Positions 27,832 through 36,680 of a DNA stretch of 55,408 bases are shown piece after piece. This DNA is from Gemmataceae bacterium. Its GTDB lineage: Bacteria; Planctomycetota; Planctomycetia; Gemmatales; Gemmataceae. Below the pieces are notes generated by a model. The model had not been told where the DNA came from. It saw only the letters and a list, made by a program, of their open reading frames with translations, and made no database searches. The stretch lies in contig JAQGHQ010000037.1 in NCBI GenBank assembly GCA_028288765.1, positions 1-55,408 on the forward strand. The letters run 5' to 3'. Numbering within the stretch: the stretch's first letter is position 1; every line of letters starts with the position of its first letter. Position numbers and translations under genes: made by a program.

Positions 27832-28140
27832 ATGGAACAGAAGTTCGACGGCCCGACCCCGCACGCCGAGATCAGACTCGACGGCCGCCGCGTCACCCGG
27901 ACCGACGTGGCCAACGACTGGGGCATGATGCTCCGGTGGGCCGTCAGCCGCGACGGCAAGGCGGTCGCCACCGCGCCGGCCCGTGCCGACGCCACCTACG
28001 AACACCCGGACAAGACCCCGGGCACCTACGAGATCGTCCTTCAGACGTGGAAGTACGTGAACTACGCGAAAGGCGCGGACGGCGAGTTCACGGCGAGCAA
28101 GTTCATCGAGATCTCGAACAAAGTGACCTACAAGATCTGA
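27832..28140 (+). CDS. Small beta-rich protein of unknown function (102 aa)
   Basis: ATG 27832 with GGAGG nine bases upstream. The 102-residue protein has no signal peptide and no Cys; alternating hydrophobic strands such as ATYEH, GTYEIVLQTW and FIEISNKVTYKI suggest an Ig/PKD-like sandwich, similar to small planctomycete proteins that accompany exported systems. It is followed at once by a 29-bp perfect inverted repeat, then the DUF1501 gene. Function unknown. Confidence 0.65.
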   Translation: MEQKFDGPTPHAEIRLDGRRVTRTDVANDWGMMLRWAVSRDGKAVATAPARADATYEHPDKTPGTYEIVLQTWKYVNYAKGADGEFTASKFIEISNKVTYKI

Positions 28141-28143
28141 CCT

Positions 28144-28220
28144 CAGTCGTTCCGAGTTCCAGGTTCCAAGTTTAGAACCAAGACATTTCGGAACTTGGAA
28201 CCTGGAACTCGGAACGACTG
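28144..28220. repeat. 29-bp perfect inverted repeat, possible terminator
   Basis: Arms 28144-28172 and 28192-28220 are exact reverse complements separated by 19 bases; the core word is GAGTTCCAGGTTCCAAG. It lies just after a stop codon and 16 bp before the DUF1501 start, which makes it a possible attenuator and again a dispersed palindrome. Confidence 0.8.
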
Positions 28221-28235
28221 GGGAGGAGATGCCCG

Positions 28236-29621
28236 ATGCTGAACGTGGGCAACGTCAAGGTGCCGGTCTGCCACGGGGTCACCCGCCGGAGCTTCCTCCA
28301 GGCCGGGTCCGCCGGGCTCGCCACCCTCGCCCTCCCGGATCTGCTCCGGCTCGAGGCGGCCGGGGCGGTCAAGGAGACCGGCGGCCGGTCGAAGATCCGC
28401 AACTGCATTACCATTTTCCTCGTCGGGTCGCCCGGCCACCTCGATACCTGGGACATGAAGCCGGACGCCCCGGCCGAGGTCCGCGGGAAGTTCAAGCCGA
28501 TCAAGACGGCCGCGCCCGGGGTGCAGATCTGTGAGCACTTCCCGCTCATGGCCCGGATGATGGACAAGGTGGCCCTGATCCGCAGCCTCCACCACAAGAC
28601 CGGGGCCACGCACGAGAACGGCCAGCGGTGGATGATGACCGGGCACGACTTCAACCCGGACGCGGTGAAGCCGCACGCCGGGAGCGTGATCTCCCGGGTG
28701 TTCGGCCCGAAGGGCGACCTCCCGGCCAACGTCGTCCTCCCCGGCCCGATCGGGAACACCGGGGCCGGCCCGTTCCACGGCCAGACGGCCGGGTACCTCG
28801 GCAGCGCCCACGAGCCGTTCTTCCTGAACGCCGACCCGGCCCGCCCGGACTTCAAGGTCGGCGACCTCGAGGGCCCGCCCGGCGAATCGCTCGCCCGCCT
28901 GGACAACCGCAAGCGGCTTCTCGCCCAGGTCGACGAGCTGCAACGGCGGACCGAGACGCGCAGCACGACGATGCACGACAGTTCCTACGAGCGGGCGTTC
29001 CGCCTGCTCACCTCGCCCGAGGCGAAGAAGGCGTTCGCGATCGACAAGGAGCCCGACACGGTCCGCGACCGGTACGGCCGGAACACGTTCGGCCAGAGCT
29101 GCCTGATGGCCCGCCGGCTGATCGAGGGGGGGGTCCGGTACGTGACCGTGAACCACTTCGACACGGTGTTCGGCCTCTCGTGCTGGGACATGCACGCCGA
29201 CGGCGGCGGGCTGAACAACACGTACCTCGACTACGAGCGCCACCTGTGCCCGCAGTTCGACTGGGCGTTCACCGCCCTGATCCAGGACCTCCAGGACCGC
29301 GGGCTGCTGGAGAACACGGTGGTGGCGGTGCTGAGCGAGTTCGGCCGGACCCCCCGGCTGAACCCGCGGGGCGGCCGGGACCACTACCCGGCGGCGTGGA
29401 CGAACTTCCTGTGCGGGGCGAACATCCGCGGCGGGCAGGTGATCGGGTCGACGGACAAGATCGGCGCCCAGCCGACCGACTTCCCGGTCGAGCCGCCGCA
29501 GATCCTGGCGTCGATCTACAAGGGGATGGGGATCGATCTCGACGGCACGATGATGCCCGGCCCCGGCGACCGGCCGGTCCGGCTGGTCGAGGCCGAGCCG
29601 ATCCGGCAGCTGTTCGGCTGA
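28236..29621 (+). CDS. DUF1501 family protein with Tat-type signal (461 aa)
   Basis: Typical planctomycete DUF1501 protein of the alkaline-phosphatase/sulfatase-like superfamily. The N-terminus has a twin-arginine motif (VTRRSFLQAG, residues 15-24) followed by an Ala/Leu stretch. Family signatures are FLVGSPGHLDTWDMKP, SLHHKTGATHENG, the conserved FGQSCLMARRLIE, WDMH and SEFGRTPRLN. The start follows GGAGGAG. DUF1501 genes are usually paired with DUF1549/DUF1553 and PPC-domain genes, as here. Biochemical role is not established. Confidence 0.92.
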   Translation: MLNVGNVKVPVCHGVTRRSFLQAGSAGLATLALPDLLRLEAAGAVKETGGRSKIRNCITIFLVGSPGHLDTWDMKPDAPAEVRGKFKPIKTAAPGVQICEHFPLMARMMDKVALIRSLHHKTGATHENGQRWMMTGHDFNPDAVKPHAGSVISRVFGPKGDLPANVVLPGPIGNTGAGPFHGQTAGYLGSAHEPFFLNADPARPDFKVGDLEGPPGESLARLDNRKRLLAQVDELQRRTETRSTTMHDSSYERAFRLLTSPEAKKAFAIDKEPDTVRDRYGRNTFGQSCLMARRLIEGGVRYVTVNHFDTVFGLSCWDMHADGGGLNNTYLDYERHLCPQFDWAFTALIQDLQDRGLLENTVVAVLSEFGRTPRLNPRGGRDHYPAAWTNFLCGANIRGGQVIGSTDKIGAQPTDFPVEPPQILASIYKGMGIDLDGTMMPGPGDRPVRLVEAEPIRQLFG

Positions 29622-32041
29622 TGAAGAGGAACGGCCGCAAAGACAAAAATGGCCGCAAAGAAGCACAAAAAGCACAAAAAGCACAAAAAAGAAATACGGA
29701 TAAGACAATGTATCTTATTAGATCTTTCTTTTTTGTACCCTTTTGTGCTTTTTGTGCTTCTTTGCGGCCATTCCTTTTCTGCCTTTTCCTTGCGGCCCCC
29801 TGCCTCGCGGCCGAGCCCACCGTCCGGAACGTGAACGTCCGCGGGCTCCAGGTCGGCGGCACGACCACGGTCGTCGTCGACGGCGACGACCTCGGCAAGG
29901 CCCCCCGGCTGCTCCTCCCGTTCCCCGCGAAACAGACCCTCGGCCCGAAATCCACCGACAAGCAGGCCGCGTTCGACGTGGCCCTTGATGCGACCGTCGC
30001 CCCGGGGTACTACCACCTCCGCGTGGCGACCGAGGGCGGGGTGAGCCTGCCGGTCGTCATCGGCGTCGACAAGCTCCCCCAGCGGGCGCTGGCAGCGGCC
30101 CCGGAACAGTTGCCGGTTGCCCTTCACGGGGCGGTCTCCGGCAGCACGATCGCGGAAGCGACGTTCGTGGGGAAGGCCGGGCAGAAGGTCGTGGTCGAGG
30201 TCGAAGCCGAACGGCTCGGGAGTAAGCTCAGGCCGGTCGCCCACCTGTACAGCGCGAAGAAGATCCAGGTCGCGTGGTCGTGGTGTACGCCCGGTCTGCT
30301 CGGCGATACGCGACTCGAAGCCGCCCTGCCCGAGGACGGGTCGTATACCGTCGCCGTTCACGACGCCGAATACACCGGCGCGGCCCCGGGCTTCTTCCGC
30401 CTCAAGATCGGACAGTGGAGCTACACCGACCATGTCTTCCCGCCGGTCGTCGGGAAGGACACGAAGGCGGTGGAGCTGCTCGGCCCCCCGGCGCCTGTGA
30501 AGGTCGAGTTGGCCGCGCCGGTCGGCGGCGAGGTCATCCCGCTCCCGTGGCCGAAAGACGGGCTCTGGAGCGGCCCGCGGCCGTTCGTCGAGGTAAGTCC
30601 GCGGACGGAAGTTGTCGCTGCGGCGGCGACAGGCGAGAAGCCGACGGATCTGCCCGCCGGCCCCGTCGGGGTGAGCGGACGGCTGCTCAAGCCGTTCGCG
30701 GAAGACCGGTTCCGCGTCCCGGTCACGCCGGGAACCAAGGTCCGGTTCGAGGTGTTCGCCGAACGGCTCCGGTCGCCGGCCGATGTCGCGCTGGTCGTTC
30801 GCAACGAGATGGGGGCCGAGGTCGTCCGCGTCGAAGACGGCCCGAATACGCTCGACCCGGTAATCGAGTACGCGGTCCCGGACAAGGTCACGGCGGTCGT
30901 GGTGGGCGTCATCGACTCGCAGGGCCGCGGCGGGCCGCACGCCGTCTACCGGCTCAGCGTCGATCCCGTGGCGGCGATCGCTCCCGCGGATTACCAGCTC
31001 ACGACGCCCGCCCAGCGGATCGCCCTGCCGATCGGCGGCCGGGCCATCGTGCCGGTGTTCGCCGAGCGGCGCGGGTACGCCGGCCGCATCGACCTGACCG
31101 CTGACCCGCTCCCGGCCGGCGTGAAGCTGGACGGCGCAGCCATTCTCCCCGACGCCGACGGCGCGCTCGTCACGGTGGTCGGTGGCGGTACATCGGGGGA
31201 TGCGACGGTGACCACATGGCGGGGCCGCGGTGTGAATGGGCTTGTGCGGCCCGTGAGGCTGAAGGGGCACCCGCTCGGCAAGCTCCAGCCGTGGCTCGCG
31301 ACCGAACTGGCGGTCGCTCCGACAACCGCGAAGGCGGGTGAGTTCGCGGTCGACTGGCGCGGGCTGGCGGACACCGCCGGGCTCGTGCCCGCCGTCAAAT
31401 TCGCCCTGCCAGTGAAGGTGACCCGGACCGATCCCAACACCGCCGTTCGTCTGACGCTCCTCACCAGCCAGCTGCCCCCGCTGGTGAACAATCAGCCCGA
31501 CCTGGCCAGGACGATCCGCCCCGAAAAGCCGATCGAGCTCGCGGCGAAAGTATCGGACGGCGAGGTCGTGGCCCTTCTTCCGCCGGATCTCCCTTCTCCG
31601 GAGTACGATGTCGCGATCCAGGCCGAGCTGTTGACGCCCGACAAGCAGCGGGTCCTCGCCACGGCGTTCACCCCGGTCCGGCATCTGACCGTCCGAATGC
31701 CGATCGCCGTGAAATTGACGAGCCCCGCGCGAATTGAGGTGAAGGTCGATCCGAAGATGCCGCCGACCTTCGAGGTGAAGGGCGAGGTGGTGCGGTCGGA
31801 GGGGTTCGCCGGCGACGCGACGGTGACCCTCGCCGGCCTCCCGCCGGGGGCCCAGGCCGCCCCGGCCGCCGTGAAGGCGGGCGCGACCGCGTTCGCGATC
31901 AAGGTGACCCTCCCGGCGGCAACGGCCGCAGGTGAGGTCAAGGGGATCAAGCTGTCCGCCACCGCCGCCACCGACCCGAAGCAGCCGAACGTCCTCGTCA
32001 AAAGCCGGGACATCGAGTTGACGCTGAACATCGCCAAGTAG
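29621..32041 (+). CDS. Large exported PPC-type protein (806 aa from first start)
   Basis: The first ATG overlaps the DUF1501 stop (ATGA), but a second ATG at 29708 begins a better signal peptide (MYLIRSFFFV... LAAPCLAAEP). The mature protein is made of beta-sandwich modules with repeated patterns such as GKAGQKVVVEVEAERLGS and GRAIVPVFAERRGYAGRIDL, resembling bacterial pre-peptidase C-terminal (PPC) and IPT-like domains found beside DUF1501/DUF1549 genes. It contains no catalytic motif. The 5' part of the gene is a 125-bp hairpin repeat: its left arm encodes Lys/Gln-rich residues and its right arm the hydrophobic core of the signal. Probably a structural or binding component on the cell surface. 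Confidence 0.75.
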   Translation: MKRNGRKDKNGRKEAQKAQKAQKRNTDKTMYLIRSFFFVPFCAFCASLRPFLFCLFLAAPCLAAEPTVRNVNVRGLQVGGTTTVVVDGDDLGKAPRLLLPFPAKQTLGPKSTDKQAAFDVALDATVAPGYYHLRVATEGGVSLPVVIGVDKLPQRALAAAPEQLPVALHGAVSGSTIAEATFVGKAGQKVVVEVEAERLGSKLRPVAHLYSAKKIQVAWSWCTPGLLGDTRLEAALPEDGSYTVAVHDAEYTGAAPGFFRLKIGQWSYTDHVFPPVVGKDTKAVELLGPPAPVKVELAAPVGGEVIPLPWPKDGLWSGPRPFVEVSPRTEVVAAAATGEKPTDLPAGPVGVSGRLLKPFAEDRFRVPVTPGTKVRFEVFAERLRSPADVALVVRNEMGAEVVRVEDGPNTLDPVIEYAVPDKVTAVVVGVIDSQGRGGPHAVYRLSVDPVAAIAPADYQLTTPAQRIALPIGGRAIVPVFAERRGYAGRIDLTADPLPAGVKLDGAAILPDADGALVTVVGGGTSGDATVTTWRGRGVNGLVRPVRLKGHPLGKLQPWLATELAVAPTTAKAGEFAVDWRGLADTAGLVPAVKFALPVKVTRTDPNTAVRLTLLTSQLPPLVNNQPDLARTIRPEKPIELAAKVSDGEVVALLPPDLPSPEYDVAIQAELLTPDKQRVLATAFTPVRHLTVRMPIAVKLTSPARIEVKVDPKMPPTFEVKGEVVRSEGFAGDATVTLAGLPPGAQAAPAAVKAGATAFAIKVTLPAATAAGEVKGIKLSATAATDPKQPNVLVKSRDIELTLNIAK
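29648..29772. repeat. 125-bp hairpin repeat inside the 5' end of a gene
   Basis: Perfect 32-bp arms at 29648-29679 and 29741-29772 built on GGCCGCAAAGAAGCACAAAAA; the centre contains a further small stem (ATAAGA / TCTTAT). It is much more AT-rich than the flanking coding sequence. It lies in frame in the PPC-type gene. Confidence 0.85.
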
Positions 32042-32094
32042 CCGGGGCGTTGTTCTGGGCCAGGGGCTCCCAGTCCCAGGGCGTTGCCCCAGAA

Positions 32095-32223
32095 GCCCAG
32101 GGCGTTGCCCTGGGTCAGGAGGCAACACGAGACCTCCGGAATCGCCCGGGGGTCCGGTTGGCCGCCCGAGGCGATGCGGATCACCGAGGGCGGGTTGGCC
32201 GCCCGGGGCGATGCGGATCACCG
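32095..32223. repeat. Palindrome plus 37-bp-period direct repeat upstream of DUF1549 gene
   Basis: A short palindrome CCCAGGGCGTTGCCCTGGG occurs at 32096-32114, with a partial copy just upstream. Two 31-bp copies that differ at one base, carrying CCGCCCG(A/G)GGCGATGCGG, lie at 32156-32186 and 32193-32223. They occupy the spacer before the gene starting at 32292. Origin unknown. Confidence 0.65.
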
Positions 32224-32291
32224 GTATCGGATTGGTTGCCTTGGGGCATGTGCCCGACCAAACGGCATCTGAGCGCGGGAGTACGATCGCC

Positions 32292-34742
32292 ATGTTGTCC
32301 CACCCCGTCCGTCTCCCCCTGGTCCTCGTCCTCCTCGCCGGATCGCGGGCCGTTGCCGCCGATCCGCCGCCCGCGTCGGTCGCCGTCTCCCCGGCGGCGA
32401 TCGAGATCCGCCACCACCGCCACCCGCACGCGATCCAGGTCCTCGGCGCCACCGCCGACGGGTTCTCGCTCGACCTCCGGGCCGAGACGAGGTTCACGGC
32501 CGCCGACCCGAAGGTCGCCACGGTCGACGAGCGCGGCTGGGTGCGGCCGGTCGGGACCGGCGAGACGCAGGTAACGGTTGCGGTCGCCGGGCAGACCAAG
32601 ACGGTCGCGGTGAAGGTCCAGCTGCCCGCGCCCGAGCCGCCCACGAGCTTCCGGCACGAGGTCATGCCGGTGCTCACGAAGGCCGGGTGCAACGCCGGGG
32701 CGTGCCACGGGTACTCGCTCGGCAAGAACGGGTTCAAGCTGTCGCTCCGCGGCGAAACGCCGGAACTGGACTACTTCGCCATCGTGAAAGACTCCGCCGG
32801 CCGCCGGGCGAACTTCCAGGCCCCCGCCGCGAGCCTCCTGATCGCGAAGGCCCGCGGCGAATCCGCCCATGAGGGCGGGGCGCGATTCGCCCGCGGCAGT
32901 CTGTCCGACGACATCCTCAACCGCTGGATCGGGCAGGGCGCGCCGGACGACCTGAAGGACCCGGTCCGGGTCGTGGCCGTCAGGCTCGTGCCCGACAAGC
33001 TCGTCCTGCGGCCCGGCCAAAAGCACCGCCTCCAGCTGATCGCCGAGTACGACAACGGCACCAGACGGGACGTGACCAGGCTCGGCATCTTTACCGCGAA
33101 CAACGACCTGTACGCGGTGGCGGACGACGAGGGGCTCGTGACCGGCGGGGCCGCCGGCGAGACGGCGGTCGTCGGCCGGTTCGAGCGGTTATTCGCGGCC
33201 ACGGGCGTCACGGTCCTGGCCGACGCCGGTTCGTTCACCCCCGCGCCGGTGCCGGCCGACAACCTGGTCGACAAGCCCGTGGTCGAGAAGCTGAACCGGT
33301 TGAAGATCGTGCCCTCCCCCGTCGCGGGCGACGAGGAATTCCTGCGGCGGGTCTACCTCGACCTGATCGGCGTCCAGCCGAAGCCGGACGAGGTGAAAGC
33401 GTTCCTCGCCGACAAGGACCCGAAGAAGCGCGAGACGCTGGTCGACGTGCTCTTCGCCCGGCCCGAGTTCGTGGACCACTGGTCGCTGAAATGGGGCGAC
33501 CTGCTCCAGAACACGCGGACGAGCGCAAGTTCACCGGCCGTGTTCCAGTTCCGCGAGTTCATCCGCGGGGCGGTGGCGGCCAACACCCCGATGGACGAGT
33601 TCGCCCGGAAGATCCTGACCGCCCGCGGGGGCATCAGCGAGGACCCGGCGGCCGTCTACTACACGATCAGCAAGGACACCAACGACACGGTCGAGCGGGT
33701 GACGCAGGTGTTCTGCGGGGTGCGGATGCTGTGCGCCCGGTGCCACTCGCACCCGATGGAGAATTGGACGCAGGCCGACTACTACGGGCTGGCGAGCTTC
33801 TTCAGCCAGGTGACCGCCCGGCAGGACCCGCGGCTGCCGGCCGTGCCGAATACGAAGATCGTGTCGCTCAGCCCGGCGGCCGGGTTCGCGGTGAACCCCC
33901 GCACCGGCCGCGCGCAGCCGCCGCGGTTCCTCGGCGGGAAGGAGCCGGCGGTGGCCCCGGGCGCCGACCGCCGGGAGACCTACGCCGCGTGGCTCACCGC
34001 CCCCGAGAACCCATTCTTCGCCCGCGGGCTGGTGAACCGCGTGTGGAGCTACTTCTTCCACCGCGGGATCATCGACCCGGTGGACGACATCCGCAGCACC
34101 AACCCGCCGATCAACCCGGCCCTGCTCGACGCCCTCACGGCCGACTTCGTGGCCCACAAGTTCGACGTCCGGCAGCTGATGCGGCGGATCGTCACGTCCG
34201 CCACGTACCAGCGGTCGAGCGTGCCGAACGCGTCGAACCGGGCGGACGAGCAGAACTTCTCCCGCGCGATCCCGCGGCGGGTGCCGGCCGAGGCCCTGCT
34301 CGATTCGCTCGTCCAGGCGACGGGCGTTCCGGAGAGCTTCGGCGGGGCCCCGGGCGGGTTCCGTGCCGCCCAGCTCCCGGACGCGAACGTGACCAGCGAT
34401 TTCCTCCGGCTGTTCGGCAAGCCGCAGCGGATGGACGCGTGCGAGTGCGAGCGGGACAACGGGTCGAACATGCTCCAGGCGCTGCACTTCATCAACGGGA
34501 AGAGTATCCTCGGGCGGGTCCAGAACCCGGGTGCCCGCCCGGCCCTGCTCCTTGCAAAGAAGCCGACCGACGACCAGCTGGTGACGGATCTCTACCTGTG
34601 GTCGCTGGCCCGGCACCCGGGCGACAAGGAGCTGAAGCTCGGGATCGAGTTCGTGAAGTCCTACGGCGACCAGAAGACCGCCGCGGCCCAGGACCTCATG
34701 TGGGCGCTACTCAACAGCAAGGATTTCCTGCTCGTGCATTGA
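32292..34742 (+). CDS. DUF1549/DUF1553 (PSCyt2-PSD1) protein with Ig-like and cytochrome-type motifs (816 aa)
   Basis: ATG 32292 starts a Sec signal (LSHPVRLPLVLVLLAGSRAVAA). The next ~90 residues look like a BIG2-type Ig domain, followed by VLTKAGCNAGACHG, the planctomycete cytochrome-C-like motif with a CxxxxCH spacing. DUF1549 follows (FLRRVYLDLIGVQPKPDEV), with a CARCHSHPMENWTQ segment (CxxCH, Cys near residue 481). The C-terminal third is DUF1553 (FARGLVNRVWSYFFHRGIIDP, MLQALHFINGKSI). In-frame sequence upstream to 32211 is rejected because it has no signal. It is the usual partner of the DUF1501 gene. Periplasmic or cell-surface; heme attachment is suggested by the motif but not proven. 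Confidence 0.9.
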   Translation: MLSHPVRLPLVLVLLAGSRAVAADPPPASVAVSPAAIEIRHHRHPHAIQVLGATADGFSLDLRAETRFTAADPKVATVDERGWVRPVGTGETQVTVAVAGQTKTVAVKVQLPAPEPPTSFRHEVMPVLTKAGCNAGACHGYSLGKNGFKLSLRGETPELDYFAIVKDSAGRRANFQAPAASLLIAKARGESAHEGGARFARGSLSDDILNRWIGQGAPDDLKDPVRVVAVRLVPDKLVLRPGQKHRLQLIAEYDNGTRRDVTRLGIFTANNDLYAVADDEGLVTGGAAGETAVVGRFERLFAATGVTVLADAGSFTPAPVPADNLVDKPVVEKLNRLKIVPSPVAGDEEFLRRVYLDLIGVQPKPDEVKAFLADKDPKKRETLVDVLFARPEFVDHWSLKWGDLLQNTRTSASSPAVFQFREFIRGAVAANTPMDEFARKILTARGGISEDPAAVYYTISKDTNDTVERVTQVFCGVRMLCARCHSHPMENWTQADYYGLASFFSQVTARQDPRLPAVPNTKIVSLSPAAGFAVNPRTGRAQPPRFLGGKEPAVAPGADRRETYAAWLTAPENPFFARGLVNRVWSYFFHRGIIDPVDDIRSTNPPINPALLDALTADFVAHKFDVRQLMRRIVTSATYQRSSVPNASNRADEQNFSRAIPRRVPAEALLDSLVQATGVPESFGGAPGGFRAAQLPDANVTSDFLRLFGKPQRMDACECERDNGSNMLQALHFINGKSILGRVQNPGARPALLLAKKPTDDQLVTDLYLWSLARHPGDKELKLGIEFVKSYGDQKTAAAQDLMWALLNSKDFLLVH

Positions 34743-34749
34743 GGCGAAT

Positions 34750-35062
34750 ATGAACCCGGTGGGAGGATCGGGTTCTGGTTCCCCTCTCCCCTTGGGGTGC
34801 TTTGTCGAGATCCTCCGAGGGATGTGGTTTTCACCCCGACGGGGTGAGAGCGCATAGCCCCGGGCACCGCCCTGGGCGGGGAACGCGGCTGCACCCGACA
34901 TCGGACCCGATGAAGTGGCGTCCCCCCGCCCAGGGCGGTGCCCGGGGCTATGCGCTCCCAGCCTTTCAGGGTGAAATCCTCGAGACGCCAGTTCCTCGAG
35001 GATTTCGACAAAGCATCTCAAGAGGGAGAGGGGAGTAGAAACAGACCACCGATCCGGGTTCC
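34750..35062. repeat. ~310-bp composite palindromic element
   Basis: A central 34-bp perfect inverted repeat (34848-34881 with 34924-34957, core CATAGCCCCGGGCACCGCCC) is flanked by longer imperfect arms: 34752-34830 resembles the reverse complement of 34985-35060, with matching words GATCCTCGAGG-like, ACAAAGCATCTC and GGGTTC. No gene is inside. The size and nested arms suggest a MITE-like element. It fills the spacer between the DUF1549 and GNAT genes. Confidence 0.75.
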
Positions 35063-35099
35063 TGTATCAGGGCGCCGGACGGCGCTCCAGCATGCCCTC

Positions 35100-35573
35100 A
35101 TGAACATCACCATCCGCCCGTACCGGCCGACCGATCTCGACACGCTCCGGCAGCTGACCGTCGACTCGTTCGCCGGGGTGACGCTGGAACAGAACGTCGA
35201 GGACGCGCTCGGCATCCTGAACGGCCACGACTGGCGATGGCGGAAGGCCCGACACGTCGACGAGGACGTGGCGACGAACCCGGCGGGCGTGTTCGTCGCC
35301 GAAGCCGAGGGGCGGGTCGTCGGCTATATTTCGACGCGGATCGACCGCGAGACGGGCAAGGGCCGCATCCCGAACCTCGCCGTGGCGGAAGAGGCCCGAA
35401 ACCACGGGCTCGGCCGCCGGCTCATCGACCACGCCCTCGATTTCTTCCGGCGCGAAGGGCTCGCCTACGCGGTGATCGAGACGATGGCCCAGAACGCGGC
35501 CGGGAACCACCTGTACCGGGCGTGCGGGTTCGTCGAGGTCGCCCGCCAGGTCCACTTCGCGCGGCGGCTGTGA
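35100..35573 (+). CDS. GNAT family N-acetyltransferase (157 aa)
   Basis: Complete GNAT fold. Beta-strand/motif region VFVAEAEGRVVGYISTR is followed by NLAVAEEARNHGLGRRLIDHAL, the acetyl-CoA pyrophosphate loop (R/QxxGxG/A pattern), and a C-terminal NHLYRACGFVEVAR typical of RimI-like enzymes. ATG 35100 begins the first strand. The acceptor substrate is unknown. No operon partner is obvious, since a repeat element precedes it and the next gene begins 54 bp later in the same direction. Confidence 0.85.
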   Translation: MNITIRPYRPTDLDTLRQLTVDSFAGVTLEQNVEDALGILNGHDWRWRKARHVDEDVATNPAGVFVAEAEGRVVGYISTRIDRETGKGRIPNLAVAEEARNHGLGRRLIDHALDFFRREGLAYAVIETMAQNAAGNHLYRACGFVEVARQVHFARRL

Positions 35574-35627
35574 TCTTTACCCCGTCCTCCGCGTCAGGAT
35601 GAGAGTCGCCGGACTCCCAGCTACTTG

Positions 35628-36680
35628 ATGAGTGAACCGTTCCGCATTGCCTGCGTCGGCATCGACCACCCACACGGGGCGGGGTGGCGGGAGCTGCTCC
35701 CCCACCTCGGGGGCGCGGTCGAGGTGTCGGCGATCGTCCCCGCCTTCGGCGGGAAGGTCGCGAGCCTCGAAGAGCGGTACGCCCACCTCCCGCGGTTCGA
35801 CACGGTGGACGACCTCATCTCCTTCGGGCAGTTCGAGGGGGCTCTGGTCTGCCTGCCGAACCGGGGAACGCCCGCCGCCGTCCGCCGGCTCGCCGGGGCC
35901 GGAAAGCACATCCTGATGGAGAAGCCCGGGGCCGCTTCCGCGGCCGAGTTCGCGCCGGCGGCGGAGGCGGTCCGCGGCGCCGGGGTGGCGTTTCAGTCCG
36001 GCTACCTGTGGCGGTACGATCCGGGCGCGGACCGGCTGCGGGCGATGGTCGCCGACGGCCGGTTCGGGAAGCTCGTCAGCATCCAGATCGAACAGTTCAC
36101 CAGCGACGTCGCCCGCCGCGGGCCGGGGCACTACCTGTTCGACGCCGGGCAGAGCGGGCGCGGGTTCTTCAGCTGGCTCGGGTGCCACTGGCTCGACCTG
36201 ATCCCGTACATCACGGGCGAGGCAGTGGTCGCCGTCACCGCCCGGGTGGGGTGTTTCGGGGCCGCGCCGGTCGGGGTGGAGGACGGCGGCACGGCGATCC
36301 TCGAACTCGCGGCTGGGACACCCGTCACGCTCACCGGCGGGTACTGGCTGCCGCGGTGGGCGGGGGAGCTCCGTCTCGCGTTCCGCGGGTCGGAGCGGTG
36401 GGTCCACTGGGACCCGACACACCCACAAACCGGCGGACAGCTCCGGATTCGCGGCCCGCAGCCCCAGTTCCACGCGATGGAAGAGGTCTTTACCCTCCTC
36501 GAAGACCCGACACCCGGCTACTGCGGGGCGCGGGGGGTCGAGGCGATCCGCGACTGGGTCTCCGCCGCACAGGGGCGCGGCCAGGGGTGCCGGAACACAC
36601 TTGATTCCGCGCTGGCGACGCTCAAGCTACTCGACGCGGTCTACCGGTCATCGGAACAGGCCCGGCGGGTCGAGGTGTAA
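35628..36680 (+). CDS. Gfo/Idh/MocA family oxidoreductase (350 aa)
   Basis: The N-terminal Rossmann domain begins RIACVGIDHPHG. LVCLPNRGTP and HILMEKPGAASA give the conserved EKP active-site lysine region; the C-terminal half is the mixed alpha/beta substrate domain with GCHWLDLIPYITG. NAD(P)-dependent sugar or inositol oxidoreductases are the usual members. ATG 35628 is preferred over TTG 35625. The usual GxGxxG reads GIDHPHG, which is seen in a planctomycete-rich subgroup. Substrate cannot be assigned. Confidence 0.85.
   Translation: MSEPFRIACVGIDHPHGAGWRELLPHLGGAVEVSAIVPAFGGKVASLEERYAHLPRFDTVDDLISFGQFEGALVCLPNRGTPAAVRRLAGAGKHILMEKPGAASAAEFAPAAEAVRGAGVAFQSGYLWRYDPGADRLRAMVADGRFGKLVSIQIEQFTSDVARRGPGHYLFDAGQSGRGFFSWLGCHWLDLIPYITGEAVVAVTARVGCFGAAPVGVEDGGTAILELAAGTPVTLTGGYWLPRWAGELRLAFRGSERWVHWDPTHPQTGGQLRIRGPQPQFHAMEEVFTLLEDPTPGYCGARGVEAIRDWVSAAQGRGQGCRNTLDSALATLKLLDAVYRSSEQARRVEV

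Noticed and set aside
29649..29834. Separate small ORF (Lys/His-rich) in the hairpin at the PPC-type gene start
   Set aside because: It is an alternative frame of the palindromic repeat; the long in-frame signal peptide and exported protein explain the region.
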